Source: Flavobacteriales bacterium (GTDB lineage: Bacteria > Bacteroidota > Bacteroidia > Flavobacteriales_F > PHOS-HE28). From it: 64,000 nucleotides of DNA. Under the pieces are notes generated by a model. The model had not been told where the DNA came from, ran no database searches, and was given only the letters and a program-made list of their open reading frames with translations. The DNA is taken from positions 1,736,001-1,800,000 of the forward strand of contig JADJOI010000003.1 in assembly GCA_016713875.1 (NCBI GenBank), read 5' to 3'. This document shows, piece after piece, positions 9,091 through 18,700 of the stretch. How positions within the stretch are numbered: position 1 is the stretch's first letter; every line of letters begins with the position of its first letter. A program made the translations under genes and the position numbers.

Positions 9091-9106
9091 GCGCGAGATC
9101 TCGCGC
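9091..9106. other. 16-base perfect palindrome after dnaK
   Basis: GCGCGAGATCTCGCGC is a perfect self-complementary 16-mer three bases after the dnaK stop codon. It could be a weak hairpin that adds to termination, or a binding site; nothing else supports a role. Confidence 0.4.
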
Positions 9107-9156
9107 CCGGTACTTGCCGGCCATGTCCGACCCGACTTGCCGGACCATGCATGGCA

Positions 9157-9190
9157 CGAGCCCCGCGATGATCGCGGGGCTCGTCCTTTC
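9157..9190 (+). terminator. Terminator of dnaK
   Basis: A 13-base stem CGAGCCCCGCGAT (9157-9169) pairs exactly with 9171-9183 and is followed by TCCTTTCC. It belongs to the same 'AGCCCCG...CGGGGCT' group as several other terminators of this window. Confidence 0.85.
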
Positions 9191-9334
9191 CGGACCTCCA
9201 GCGCATCCCATGGACCTTGTGCAGCGGCGGGCGTGTTCGCTGAAGGCGCAGGGACCAACGGTCCGCGGCCGATCAGCGGGAACAGCGGCCCGGCATTTCG
9301 TTACTTCGCTACAGCACCAACCAGCCGATCAGCC

Positions 9335-11926
9335 ATGTTCCATTCAGTTGTCGACCACTTGCGGTTCCGTGGAGCCCAGCGCATCCTTCCGGCGCTCCGT
9401 CCGGCCGCTCTGATGCGCACCGGGCTCTTCCTGCACGCGTCGTTGTTCCTGGCGATCGGTGACATCCACGGCCAGACCATCACCACGGGCAGCCTGGCCC
9501 CATACAACGGCGGCAACGGGGTGGGCGGCAACGGGGTGATCACCTTCGGGGTGACGAACACCTCCGGTGCGGACATCCTGCTGACGGACGTGGCCTCCTA
9601 CTGGCAGACGGCCTCCAACGGGGCGAACACGACCTTGTGGGCTACGACCGTCACCCTGGGCGGGCCCTACTACCCCTTTGTCGCCTCGGATTGGACGGCG
9701 ATCGGTACGGGTACGAACCTGTCCGTGCCCGCCAATGGCATCCACCCCACGATCACGGGCCTGACGTATCTGATCCCCGATGGTGGAGCGGTGCGGTTCA
9801 TGTTGGAGTCCGACCAGAACATCCGATACAGCGGCACAGGTGTCATCAGTCCCAACACGTTCACCGTGGGCGGGATCTCCCTGCATTGCGGGGACTTCAC
9901 CTTGCCAGGAGCCACGGGCATCGTGGGCTACGGCGGTGTGTTCACGAACTCCGGGAACAACCCGCGCTACTTCACCGGCACGCTCACCTTCATTCCCGCG
10001 ACACCCTGCTCGGGAGCGCCCACCGCAGGCAGCATCGCCGGGCCGTCCTTCGCCTGCGCGAACACGTCGGTGGACCTGGTGGTGAACGGATCCACAGTGG
10101 GCACAGGCATTACACGCGAGTGGTACAGCAGCACCACGTCCGGTGGCCCCTACTCCACGTTCGTGGGTTCCGGAGCCACCGTGAACACGGGGACGATCAC
10201 CACCGACATGTACTACGTATGCACGGTGACCTGCACCAACTCGGGACAGGACGCCACGACGAGCGAGTTCCACGTACCGGTCACACCCGGCATCTCGGGC
10301 GCCTACACCATCAACGACGATGGCAGCGGTGACCTGCTGAACTTCTCCGAGGCGGCGGCCTTGTTGAGCTGCGGGGTGAGCGGACCGGTGGTCTTCACGG
10401 TGGCGCCCGGTAGTGGCCCGTATGTGGACCGCCTTGTGCTGGGCGAGATACCGGGTGCGAGCGCCACCAACACCGTCACGTTCATCGGCGGGGGCGCCAC
10501 CCTTGCGCACTCCCCCACCGTCAGCGCCGACCGCGCCGCGATCCTTCTGGACGGCGCCGACCACGTCACCATCGAGGGCCTCACCATCGATGTGTCCGGC
10601 GGCACCTACGGATATGGCGTGCACCTGTTGGACCAGGCCGACCACAACACCATCAGCGATTGCAGGATCATCAACCCGGACAACACGGCCTCGGCGAACT
10701 ACGCCGGCATCGTGGCCTCCGCATCGCTCACCAACGCCACCACGGCCGGCAACAACGCGGACCACACCACCATCGAGGACAACCTGCTCCTGGGCTGCGG
10801 GGGCACCTACAAGCTGCGGCTCAACGGGGCATCGGCCACGGCACGCGCCTCCGGCAACGTGGTGCGCAACAACCAGCTGCTGAACGGATACAACTACCAG
10901 CTCTACATGAATTTCCAGGACAGCGGACTGGTGCAGGGCAACATGATCGGCCGACCCGGTCTGACCAACACCACCACGTTCTATGGCATCTACCTGAACA
11001 ACAGCGTGGGCATGACGGTGGACGGGAACACCATCCAGAACGTGGGCGGGTCGAGCACGGCCTACCTGTACTACATCACTGCGTCGGACGCTCCGGTGGG
11101 TCTTGAGAACACCTTCCAGAACAACGTCGCCTACCGGTTGAACAACACCGCGGCGAACTACGGCTTCTACAACAGCGGCAGCGACCGCGCACGCTACTAC
11201 CACAACAGCATCCTGATCGACGACCAGAACACCACCGCGGGCGCGGCCTATGGGATGTACCAGACCACCGCGGCCACGGGGTTGGAATACCGCAACAACA
11301 TCATCAAGATCGGCCGATCGGGGACCGGCATCAAGCGCTGCCTGCACTTCGCCACGGCCACCACCACCTTCACCAGCGACAACAACGTGTGGGTGATGGC
11401 CTCCACCGGCGGCACCACCAACGAGGTGGCCTACCTCTCCACGGGCTATCCCACGCTGGCCGCCTGGCAGGGCACCGGTCGCGACGCGGCCTCTTCGGCC
11501 GCCGATCCGCTCTTCGTGAGCAACACGGACCTGACGCCGACCAACGTGGCCATCAACGACATCGGCGATGCGGGCATCGGGGCCCTGGTGCCCCTGGACC
11601 ACCACGGAGGGCCGAGGCCGCTGGGCGGCGCGCCCGATCCGGGGGCCTTCGAGTTCGGCGGACCCACGGGGATCGCAGGCCCAGGCCCGCTGACCACGGT
11701 CTGGTCCATCGCCCCCAACCCGGCATCGGACCGTTGCGTACTTCGTTCCTCAGACGGAAGGACAGGCGACTGGACGCTTCTCGACCGGTCGGGGCGGTCG
11801 TTGCACCGGGGTGATGCCGTCGCCGGAGCGCTCATCCCGGTGAGTTCCCTGGCCGCGGGCACCTACGTGGTGCTCGTGCGCGAAGGCGCCACGATCACCC
11901 GGTTGCCGCTTATGGTGGTGCACTGA
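9335..11926 (+). CDS. Secreted beta-helix protein with Ig-like domain and T9SS sorting domain
   Basis: An 863-residue protein. The start at 9335 is preferred because its leader (CCAACCAGCCGATCAGCC) resembles those of the other giant genes; ATG 9413 is an alternative that gives a shorter signal peptide (MRTGLFLHASLFLAIG). After the signal comes a domain (about residues 48-230, QTITTGSLAPYNGGNGVGGNGVITFG) nearly identical in layout to the N-terminus of the 3079-residue protein at 23972. An Ig-like domain (CSGAPTAGSIAGPSFAC) and a right-handed parallel beta-helix region of about 430 residues (HVTIEGLTIDVSGG, HNTISDCRIIN, GMTVDGNTIQNVGG) follow. The end (IAPNPASDRCVLRSS... GTYVVLVREGA) is a type IX sorting domain. 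No catalytic residues are evident, so polysaccharide binding or surface display is more likely than a lyase, but this is inference. Confidence 0.85.
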   Translation: MFHSVVDHLRFRGAQRILPALRPAALMRTGLFLHASLFLAIGDIHGQTITTGSLAPYNGGNGVGGNGVITFGVTNTSGADILLTDVASYWQTASNGANTTLWATTVTLGGPYYPFVASDWTAIGTGTNLSVPANGIHPTITGLTYLIPDGGAVRFMLESDQNIRYSGTGVISPNTFTVGGISLHCGDFTLPGATGIVGYGGVFTNSGNNPRYFTGTLTFIPATPCSGAPTAGSIAGPSFACANTSVDLVVNGSTVGTGITREWYSSTTSGGPYSTFVGSGATVNTGTITTDMYYVCTVTCTNSGQDATTSEFHVPVTPGISGAYTINDDGSGDLLNFSEAAALLSCGVSGPVVFTVAPGSGPYVDRLVLGEIPGASATNTVTFIGGGATLAHSPTVSADRAAILLDGADHVTIEGLTIDVSGGTYGYGVHLLDQADHNTISDCRIINPDNTASANYAGIVASASLTNATTAGNNADHTTIEDNLLLGCGGTYKLRLNGASATARASGNVVRNNQLLNGYNYQLYMNFQDSGLVQGNMIGRPGLTNTTTFYGIYLNNSVGMTVDGNTIQNVGGSSTAYLYYITASDAPVGLENTFQNNVAYRLNNTAANYGFYNSGSDRARYYHNSILIDDQNTTAGAAYGMYQTTAATGLEYRNNIIKIGRSGTGIKRCLHFATATTTFTSDNNVWVMASTGGTTNEVAYLSTGYPTLAAWQGTGRDAASSAADPLFVSNTDLTPTNVAINDIGDAGIGALVPLDHHGGPRPLGGAPDPGAFEFGGPTGIAGPGPLTTVWSIAPNPASDRCVLRSSDGRTGDWTLLDRSGRSLHRGDAVAGALIPVSSLAAGTYVVLVREGATITRLPLMVVH

Positions 11927-11960
11927 AGCGGCCGCATCTGACCGCACTGACCCGAGCAAC

Positions 11961-11994
11961 GAAGAAGCCCCGCGATCGATCGCGGGGCTTCTTC
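11961..11994. terminator. Bidirectional terminator between convergent genes
   Basis: A perfect 34-base palindrome with arms GAAGAAGCCCCGCGATC, centred at 11977/11978, lies between the stop codons of a rightward gene (11926) and a leftward gene (12011). It has a TTCTTC tail on both strands, so it should work in both directions. Confidence 0.88.
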
Positions 11995-12010
11995 GCTCGC
12001 AATGGACAGG

Positions 12011-13693
12011 TCACGGTGCCACCAGAGCGAAGCGCACAGGGCGGGCATCGATGCCCAAGGGAACAAGCGCGTAGGCCCCAGGGCGCAGGCCGGCCGTGTG
12101 CAGGTCGTTCCGTCCTGCGACAAAGCGTTCGCGCAGGACCGCACGTCCGCTGCCGTCGATCACCAGCACCTCCATGGGTCCGGCGACCTCGGCCACCAGT
12201 CGCGTGCCGTCTGCCACCACCACCACCGGACCTCCTTCGCCCGCAATGGGGGTCGTTCCCACGTTCAACACGCAGAACTGCTCGTTGGGCATTGTTTCAA
12301 TATACCCGATGGGGTCCAGCACCAAGCCCTGAAGGCGCGGATCGGACGGTGCGATCCACTCGGCTTGGAAGATGATCGTGTTCGACCCGAGGACGGTGCC
12401 CTGATCCACGGGTATGCCGTCCTCCATGGGCACCACATAGGACCAGGCCTGGCTGCTGTCCGGCCGCAACTGCACCATCCACCCTTGTCGGCCCGATGCG
12501 ACGAGCACATGTCCGTTGGGAAGCTTTTGTCCGCTGCCCTGGCCCGGGGAATACAGGTCGGGCGGGTTGGCCGTCATGAACCGCGCATCGCGGTCCAGCG
12601 GTCCGAAGGCGGTCCCGGGGACATAGGCATAGTTGCCGTTCCCGTCCACCGGCGGGGCGAAGATGTCCACCGCACTGTAATTGGATCCAACGCGATTGTT
12701 GAACACCATGATCTTCCCGACATCGGGATCGTTGGCATCCAGGCCCGGGCCCACCCAAACGGCCGCGTGGTTGAAGAAGAGGTCCCGATCGGCCGGCCCT
12801 CCGCGGTCATAGATGCTCGGGTTCCCCCAGCGATACAGCAGATCGCCGCCCCGGCCCGAGTTGCCGCCCACATGGCCGGCGGCCTCCGCCGTCGTGGTGC
12901 TGTGATCGATCACCCACACCTCGTGAAGGAAAGGCACGCTCAACAGGATCTGGTCCAGGGCCGGGTTGTAGTCAACCGAGTTGATGTGCAACCAGTCCGG
13001 ATTGATGTTCTGCGTGTACACGGCGTTGATGTCCAACAGCTCCGGGTGATCGGCCACGACCCCGTAGTTGGCCGCGTTCGGGTTGAAGTCCTGCACAAGG
13101 TGGTCCCAGACGTGCCACTCCCACACCACGTTCACGGAGTCCAGGCCCACCGGTTGCAGTTCCACGATCTTCTCCGGCCAGAGGGTGCTGAAGCCGAAGC
13201 CGACAGTATCCCGGCCTGCATCCCAGGCCTCCTGGGCGGACTTCAGCTCCCACACGATGGCGAGCATGTTCCCGTTGGGCATCAGCTCCACATCGTGGTG
13301 CATGCACTCGGTGGCCGAGCTGATGGTGTGATCCCAGAGCACCGTATTGTCCCATGCCTTGAGCTGCACGTGTTCCCCGTTGCCTCCAGCGGTGAAGAAG
13401 GGATTGCCACCCGCTTCATCCACGTACGTCCGCAGCAAGGTGCCGTTGTTGCCCAGGCGGATCGAATTGCCGGGCACCGACGCGGTATCCGGCCAGCTGT
13501 GCACCAGTTGACCACAGGCGTTCACCAGGAACACCGTGCCCTGCTGGTCGGGGAAGAACAGGAAATAGCCGTCGATCATGTCCGGCTCGTAGTGCGTGAG
13601 GCCCACCGTGTTCTGCGCAACAGCGCGTTCCTGGATGGAGGCAAGCGCCGTGGCGATGATGATGGTCCGAAGGAAGGATCCGCGAAAGGGCAT
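12011..13693 (-). CDS. Arylsulfotransferase (ASST)-like secreted protein with T9SS-type C-terminus
   Basis: A 560-residue protein starting at ATG 13691-13693, which opens the signal peptide (MPFRGSFLRTIIIATALASIQERAVAQ); the longer frame upstream has no support. The body resembles the ASST beta-propeller family: repeated blade-like segments with conserved tryptophans and histidines (CMHHDVELMPNGNMLAIVWE, VVWEWHVWDHLVQDFN, DWLHINSVDYNPALDQILLS, LLYRWGNP, FFNHAAVW). In the family such histidines take part in sulfate transfer between phenolic compounds, but activity here is unproven. The last ~75 residues (VLVIDGSGRAVLRERFVAG... PGAYALVPLG) look like a diverged type IX sorting domain. It shares the bidirectional terminator with the beta-helix gene. 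Confidence 0.75.
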   Translation of the reverse strand: MPFRGSFLRTIIIATALASIQERAVAQNTVGLTHYEPDMIDGYFLFFPDQQGTVFLVNACGQLVHSWPDTASVPGNSIRLGNNGTLLRTYVDEAGGNPFFTAGGNGEHVQLKAWDNTVLWDHTISSATECMHHDVELMPNGNMLAIVWELKSAQEAWDAGRDTVGFGFSTLWPEKIVELQPVGLDSVNVVWEWHVWDHLVQDFNPNAANYGVVADHPELLDINAVYTQNINPDWLHINSVDYNPALDQILLSVPFLHEVWVIDHSTTTAEAAGHVGGNSGRGGDLLYRWGNPSIYDRGGPADRDLFFNHAAVWVGPGLDANDPDVGKIMVFNNRVGSNYSAVDIFAPPVDGNGNYAYVPGTAFGPLDRDARFMTANPPDLYSPGQGSGQKLPNGHVLVASGRQGWMVQLRPDSSQAWSYVVPMEDGIPVDQGTVLGSNTIIFQAEWIAPSDPRLQGLVLDPIGYIETMPNEQFCVLNVGTTPIAGEGGPVVVVADGTRLVAEVAGPMEVLVIDGSGRAVLRERFVAGRNDLHTAGLRPGAYALVPLGIDARPVRFALVAP

Positions 13694-13712
13694 GGCTCGG
13701 TGTTTCGGTGAG

Positions 13713-13720
13713 CCAAAGTA
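13713..13720 (-). promoter_or_regulatory. -7-like box upstream of the ASST-like gene
   Basis: On the minus strand TACTTTGG matches seven of the eight consensus positions shifted to TAnnTTTG-like form and lies 20 bases before the start codon, the same distance as other boxes in this window. No -33 element is obvious. Confidence 0.4.
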
Positions 13721-13836
13721 GCGCGTACGGGCCGGACGGAACTCCTGGGTGTTCGAGACCCGAGCGCGGCGCCGGCGGGGGCCCAGAGCAGTGCGCATCA
13801 TGACGCACCGGCCATCACCGGGTCGTTGAACGCGAC

Positions 13837-13858
13837 GAGCCCCGCGCATGCGGGGCTC
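13837..13858 (-). terminator. Terminator after the YwqK-like gene
   Basis: GAGCCCCGC and GCGGGGCTC form a 9-base stem with a GCAT loop, 26 bases past the stop of the leftward YwqK-like gene. The tail on that strand is not T-rich, so efficiency is uncertain. Confidence 0.65.
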
Positions 13859-13883
13859 ATTCATTTCCTGGCCGACCTGGGGC

Positions 13884-14630
13884 TCAACGCACCGCGTGCA
13901 CCTTGCCGTCCACATACTCCTCGGTGCGCACTAAGGCCCCCTGGTCGTCGCGGTAGGTCCAGGTGCCGATGCGCTGCGTATCCATGCGCTGGGGGTTGTA
14001 GCGGGCGCGGCCCTCGCACCGCACGAGGCCTCCGGGGTGGAACTCGCGCTGCAGGAACTCCACCTTGCGCTTGTCCACCAGTTCGAGCGTGCTGATGGGT
14101 GAACCATCGGAGGCGAACAGGTCCATGCGCTCGTAGTACGCACCGCTCCTGTGCTTCTCTTCGGCGTAGCGCAGCTGACCATTGCGGTAGTGTTCCCGAT
14201 ACTCGAGCGCCATGCCGTCCACGAAGCGGGTCTCGGTGGCGGGCTGCCCGTTGGCATGGAAGGTGCGCAACACGGACCGCAGGGCGTCCGCGCTGCGGAA
14301 CTCGCGCTCCAGCGTACCGTCCGGATGGTGGTTCTTGTAGAGCGTGAGGCGGCCGTCGACATAATAGCCCTTGTGCTTGAGGGCCCCGTTGGGGTGGTGG
14401 TCCTCCACCCAACCGATGCAGGGGTGGCCGTTGCACAGGCGCACCGAGTCGCCGCCGGTGACCGGGTTGAAGGCCTCGTAGGTGGCGATGACCGCCGCGG
14501 GGTCCTCCAGCTGGGCCGGATCGATGGGGAAGGCATCGGCGGCCATCAGGGCCAGGTCGTCCTGGGCGGGCAGGGCGGAGCGCAGCAGAAGAGCAGCGAT
14601 CGCGGAAAGCGGGAAGTGTGCGGTGAGCAT
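13884..14630 (-). CDS. YwqK/MORN-variant repeat protein, exported
   Basis: A 248-residue protein starting at ATG 14628-14630, which opens a signal peptide (MLTAHFPLSAIAALLLRSALPAQ). It carries repeated 'Y-x-x-G-x-L' segments: HHPNGALKHKGYYVDGRLTLYKNHHPDGTLEREF, FHANGQPATETRFVDGM, HYRNGQLRYAEEKHRSGAYYE, ending RTEEYVDGKVHAV. These are MORN-like repeats of the kind annotated as 'toxin-antitoxin YwqK family antitoxin'; there is no toxin neighbour and the signal peptide argues against a cytoplasmic antitoxin. Function unknown. It is divergent from the small LTxxQ-like gene, with 79 bases between start codons. Confidence 0.75.
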   Translation of the reverse strand: MLTAHFPLSAIAALLLRSALPAQDDLALMAADAFPIDPAQLEDPAAVIATYEAFNPVTGGDSVRLCNGHPCIGWVEDHHPNGALKHKGYYVDGRLTLYKNHHPDGTLEREFRSADALRSVLRTFHANGQPATETRFVDGMALEYREHYRNGQLRYAEEKHRSGAYYERMDLFASDGSPISTLELVDKRKVEFLQREFHPGGLVRCEGRARYNPQRMDTQRIGTWTYRDDQGALVRTEEYVDGKVHAVR

Positions 14631-14661
14631 GGCCCCTGCTACGATGGTGCGGGGGTGCTGG

Positions 14662-14688
14662 TTGCGGATCGCCGATCCCCTAACTTGG
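14662..14688 (+). promoter_or_regulatory. Promoter of the small LTxxQ-like gene
   Basis: TTG at 14662-14664 and TAACTTGG at 14681-14688 are separated by 16 bases, and the second box is 21 bases before the start codon. The -7 box has one departure from TAnnTTTG. Confidence 0.5.
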
Positions 14689-14709
14689 GCTCCCCTAACC
14701 CCACGACCC

Positions 14710-15174
14710 ATGATCATCCGCACCCTTTCCCTGGCCATCATCCTGCTGGCCGCGCAACCCCGCGCGACCGCCCAGACCGCGGACGTTACCCCGGCCCACT
14801 ACGCGGAAGCGCAGGTGGCCTGGTTGGACGAACTGCTGAAGTTGACCCCGGAACAGGTGGTCGAATGCCGGCGCATGCTGGTGGAGCACGAGAGCCAGCA
14901 GACCGACACGCGGCAAGGCCTGCGTGCGATGATGGCGCAGTTGGAGGAGCAACAGCGCGAAGCCTGGTCCGGCCTCAACCGCTCGCTCACCACCGAGCAG
15001 GCCGAGAAGCTCCTGCGCGCCACCAAGCAGGGTGTGCCGGTGACCATGGACACGGCCGAGCCGGGCTCCACCCATGGTCATCGCAAGGAGGACGGTACGC
15101 AGGGTACGCCACCCGAAAAGAAAGGCGCCACCTCGGGCAAGCCGGCCTCCAGCCCCACCACCCTTTCCCGCTGA
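14710..15174 (+). CDS. Small periplasmic LTxxQ (Spy/CpxP-like) protein
   Basis: A 154-residue protein starting at ATG 14710, with a signal peptide (MIIRTLSLAIILLAAQPRATAQ). The mature part is mostly helical and charged, with two 'LTxEQ' motifs (LKLTPEQVVECRRML and RSLTTEQAEKLL) separated by a glutamine/glutamate-rich helix. That is the arrangement of Spy/CpxP-type periplasmic chaperones and metal-resistance proteins. The C-terminal 40 residues are low-complexity (TQGTPPEKKGATSGKPASS). Similarity is by motif only; no function is claimed. Confidence 0.65.
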   Translation: MIIRTLSLAIILLAAQPRATAQTADVTPAHYAEAQVAWLDELLKLTPEQVVECRRMLVEHESQQTDTRQGLRAMMAQLEEQQREAWSGLNRSLTTEQAEKLLRATKQGVPVTMDTAEPGSTHGHRKEDGTQGTPPEKKGATSGKPASSPTTLSR

Positions 15175-15713
15175 GGGCACGGGCCGGGCACCGGTCGTAT
15201 CGCCATGGGCACGGCCACGCCCGATCGGTTGCCTCCTGTTCAAAACTTTTTTTCCTTGCTCCGCACCTAACGATCCAATAGTATTGACCGATCGGATGAA
15301 GAACCGATCCCTGCAGATGACGGTACCCTTGACATCGACCGACGGCTTGTTCCGCTCGTGCTCGAGCGTGATGGGTCGTTCCGACAGGAGCGAAAGGAAC
15401 GCTTCAGCCATTCACCGGGCCGGCCTGGACGGTGGCCTTTGCCACCCGCTTCCAACCCTGCGAATACGACCACGGTGCCCCAGGGTGACCACCTGAGCAG
15501 CGCACCAGCACAGCATCATTCCACAACTCCACAACTCCAAGCCCCCAACCCCCAGTCCACACGAGTCCCCAGGCCGCCAGGCCACTCCTTGGATCGAACC
15601 TCCTTTGAACGAAGCGCCCAGTCGACCCGGTCGTCCAACACCGGTGCCGACTTACCAACGGCGGTGGCCCGTTCGCCATCACAGCTCCCTCATCCAAAAC
15701 CAAACACCTACAC
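15175..15713 (+). other. 539-base gene-free leader before the 2666-residue gene
   Basis: No convincing coding frame was found on either strand. The first 110 bases include an A/T-rich patch (AAAACTTTTTTTCC) rare in this genome. A candidate promoter lies at 15256-15286, which would give a leader of about 420 bases. The last 230 bases are C/A-rich with few G, including a short repeat CCACAACTCC near 15520. No strong hairpin or riboswitch-like fold was recognised by eye. Confidence 0.5.
15256..15286 (+). promoter_or_regulatory. Candidate promoter of the 2666-residue surface protein gene
   Basis: TTG (15256-15258) and TAGTATTG (15279-15286) are 20 bases apart, which fits Bacteroidota -33/-7 spacing. 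The -7 box has one mismatch (TAnnATTG). It is the only such pair seen in the 539-base leader. Confidence 0.45.
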
Positions 15714-18700
15714 ATGAACCTTCAGAACGCAAGGCCTACGGGCCGAACGCGTCGAACGGGGTGGAAGCACGCCTTGCTGGCGGTCGCGGCCACTTGTTCG
15801 GCCGCGTTGGGGTGGTCGCAAACGACCATCACCTGCACGGGCACGTCGGGTTCGTTCCAATCCGGCTCGGTGAACTCCGCCGGTACGAAGAACGACGGCA
15901 ACATGATCACGGTCAACTCCAGTGCGAACCGGGGTTGGGCGCATTACGACCTGACGTCGATCCCCGCGGGCTCGACGGTGACGGCCGTCACGGCGAACTT
16001 CACCACTTACACCTCCACCTCCTCCAGTGCGACGAACAACCTGTACGGGTTCACGGGTGACCCGGCGAGCATCGCTGGCCCTGCGTTGTACACGGCGTGT
16101 GGGAGCGGAACTTCGCTGAACGCCTCCTCATGGACGGCCAACGCGTTGAACACGAAGGTGCTCAATGCGACGGGCCTGGCCTTCATCCAGGCCAACTGCG
16201 GAACGAACAACGCCAACATCGGCTACGTCCGCGCCTCCACGAACAACTATAACGTCGGTGGCTATCCGGGCGCTCCTGCGGCCGCACCGGACCTGGTGAT
16301 CACCTTCATTCCGCCGACCCCCTGCGCGGGCACACCGGCACCCGGCAGCACCCTGTCCACCCTGGCCAGCGCATGCCTGGGACAGGCGTTCACGCTGTCC
16401 TTCTCGGGCAACTTCGCCGGTCAAGGTGGCATCACCTATCAGTGGGAGAGCTCGCCGGACGGCAGCTCTTGGACGCCCATCATGGGTGCGACCAACGCGA
16501 CCTACGCCACCACCATGGCGGCGTCCACCTACTACCACTGCATCGTCACCTGCACCAACAGCGGTCAGAGCGCCACGAGCACGGACCTGCAGGTGACCCT
16601 GACCTCCAACGCCTGCCAGTGCGGCGCCTACCCGGCCATCTTCGCCAGCAATGCGGCGGACGAGGAGATCACCAACGTGACGGTGGGCGCGATGAACGTG
16701 AACTCCACCTGCGCCACCCTGGCGCCCGGCGCGGGTTCCATCCTGAACCGCTACAGCAACTACGCCGGCACCTTCGGGGTGACGGCCTCTCAGTTGGACC
16801 TCGTGCCCTTCAGCCTGACGCAGGCCTCCTGCGGCGGCGCCTTCGGCAACGGCTTCCAGCTCTTTGTGGACTGGAACCAGGACGGCGACTTCCTGGACAT
16901 GGACGAATTCGTCTACAACCAACCGGCGGCGGCCACGGGCAACCACACGAAGACCGGCGACTTCACCGTGCCCATCACCGCGCTGTTGGGCACCACGCGC
17001 ATGCGCGTGGTGAACGTCGAAACGACCTTCCCCACCGTGACGAACTACTCCAACACGGCCTACACCTGGGGTGAGACCGAGGACTATTGCTTCACGGTGA
17101 CGGCCTCGTCGGCCTGCACGGGCACGCCCGCGCCGGGCAACACCCTGAGCACGCTGGCCAGCGCCTGCCCGTCCACGAGCTTCACGCTCAGCCTGCAGAA
17201 CCTCACGGTGGGCACCGGCGTCAACTACTCGTGGGAAACATCTCCGGACGGCAGTTCGTGGAGCCCCGCTGGCGGCTCGCCGAACCTGCCCTCCTGGACC
17301 ACCACCCAGGCGGCAGACACCTACTACCGCTGCGTGGTGACCTGCTCCTTCAGCGGCTTCTCCGGCACCAGCACCGCGGTACCGGTGACCACCATCAACG
17401 ACCTCTGCATCTGCGGCGCGTACCCGGCCTTCTTCGCCAGCAGCCCGGCGGACGAGGATATCACCAACGTGACGGTGGGCGCGATGAACGTGAACAGCGT
17501 CTGCAGCGACTTGGCTCCTGGCGCGGGCTCCATCCCGTCCCAATACAGCAACTACACCGGCACCTACGGGGTGACGGCGACGCAGTTGGACATGGTGTCC
17601 TTCAGCCTGACGCAGACCTCCTGCGGCGGCAGCTACGGCAACGGCTTCCAGCTCTTTGTGGACTGGAACCCGGACGGCGACTTCGTGGACATGGACGAAT
17701 TCGTCTACAACCAACCGGTGGCGGCCTCGGGCAACCACACGAAGACCGGCAACTTCACCGTGCCCATCACCGCGCTGTTGGGCACCACCCGCATGCGCGT
17801 GGTGAACGTCGAAGCGGGCTTCCCCACCGCGACGAACTACTCCAACACGGGCTACACCTGGGGTGAGACCGAGGACTACTGCTTCACGGTGAACGCCGCG
17901 GCGGTATGCTCGGGCACGCCCACGCCGGGCAACACCCTGAGCACGCTGAGCACGGCCTGCCCCGCGCAGAGCTTCACCCTCAGCCTGCAGAACAACATCA
18001 ACGGCTCGGGCGGCAGCTACCTGTGGGAGACCTCGCCGGACGGCAGCACCTGGAGCCCGGCCGGCGCACCCGACGCCCCGACCTGGACCACGACCCTGGC
18101 GGCCAGCACCTACTACCGCTGCACGGTGACCTGCACGTTCAGCGGCTTCTCCGGCACTAGCACCGCGGTGCTGGTGAACGTGGGCGGTGCCTGCGAGTGC
18201 GCGGCCTACTGCGCGGTGACCAACGCCGGCTCGGCCTGCATCACCAACGTGCAGATCAATACCCTGAACAACACCACGGCGGGCTGCTCGGGTGGCACGA
18301 ACTACTCCCTGCAAACGGCCACCACCACGCTGTCCGAGGGTCTCACCTACACCTTCACGATGACCTGCGATGCCAGCGCGATCACCTCGGTGTGGTTCGA
18401 CTGGAACGCCGACCAGATCTTCGACGCCAGCGAATGGTACCAGGTGTTCACCGCGGGCACCACCAACTCGGTGCAGGTGACGGTGCCGAACGGTGCCACC
18501 TTGGGCAACTCCCGCATGCGCGTCCGCAGCCGTGGGACGGGCAACTTTAACGGTGCCGGCGACGCCTGCACGATCATGGGCGGCGGCGAAACGGAGGACT
18601 ACTGCATCACCATCGACCAGCTGGTCGGCTGCTCCGGCTCCCCGCCCGCCAACAGCGTCACGGGTCCGGCCAGTGTCTGCGGCGGTGTCAACTTCACCCT

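Noticed and set aside
13884..14630. YwqK 'antitoxin' as part of a toxin-antitoxin system
   Set aside because: The protein has a signal peptide and no toxin-like neighbour; the family label refers to MORN-like repeats.
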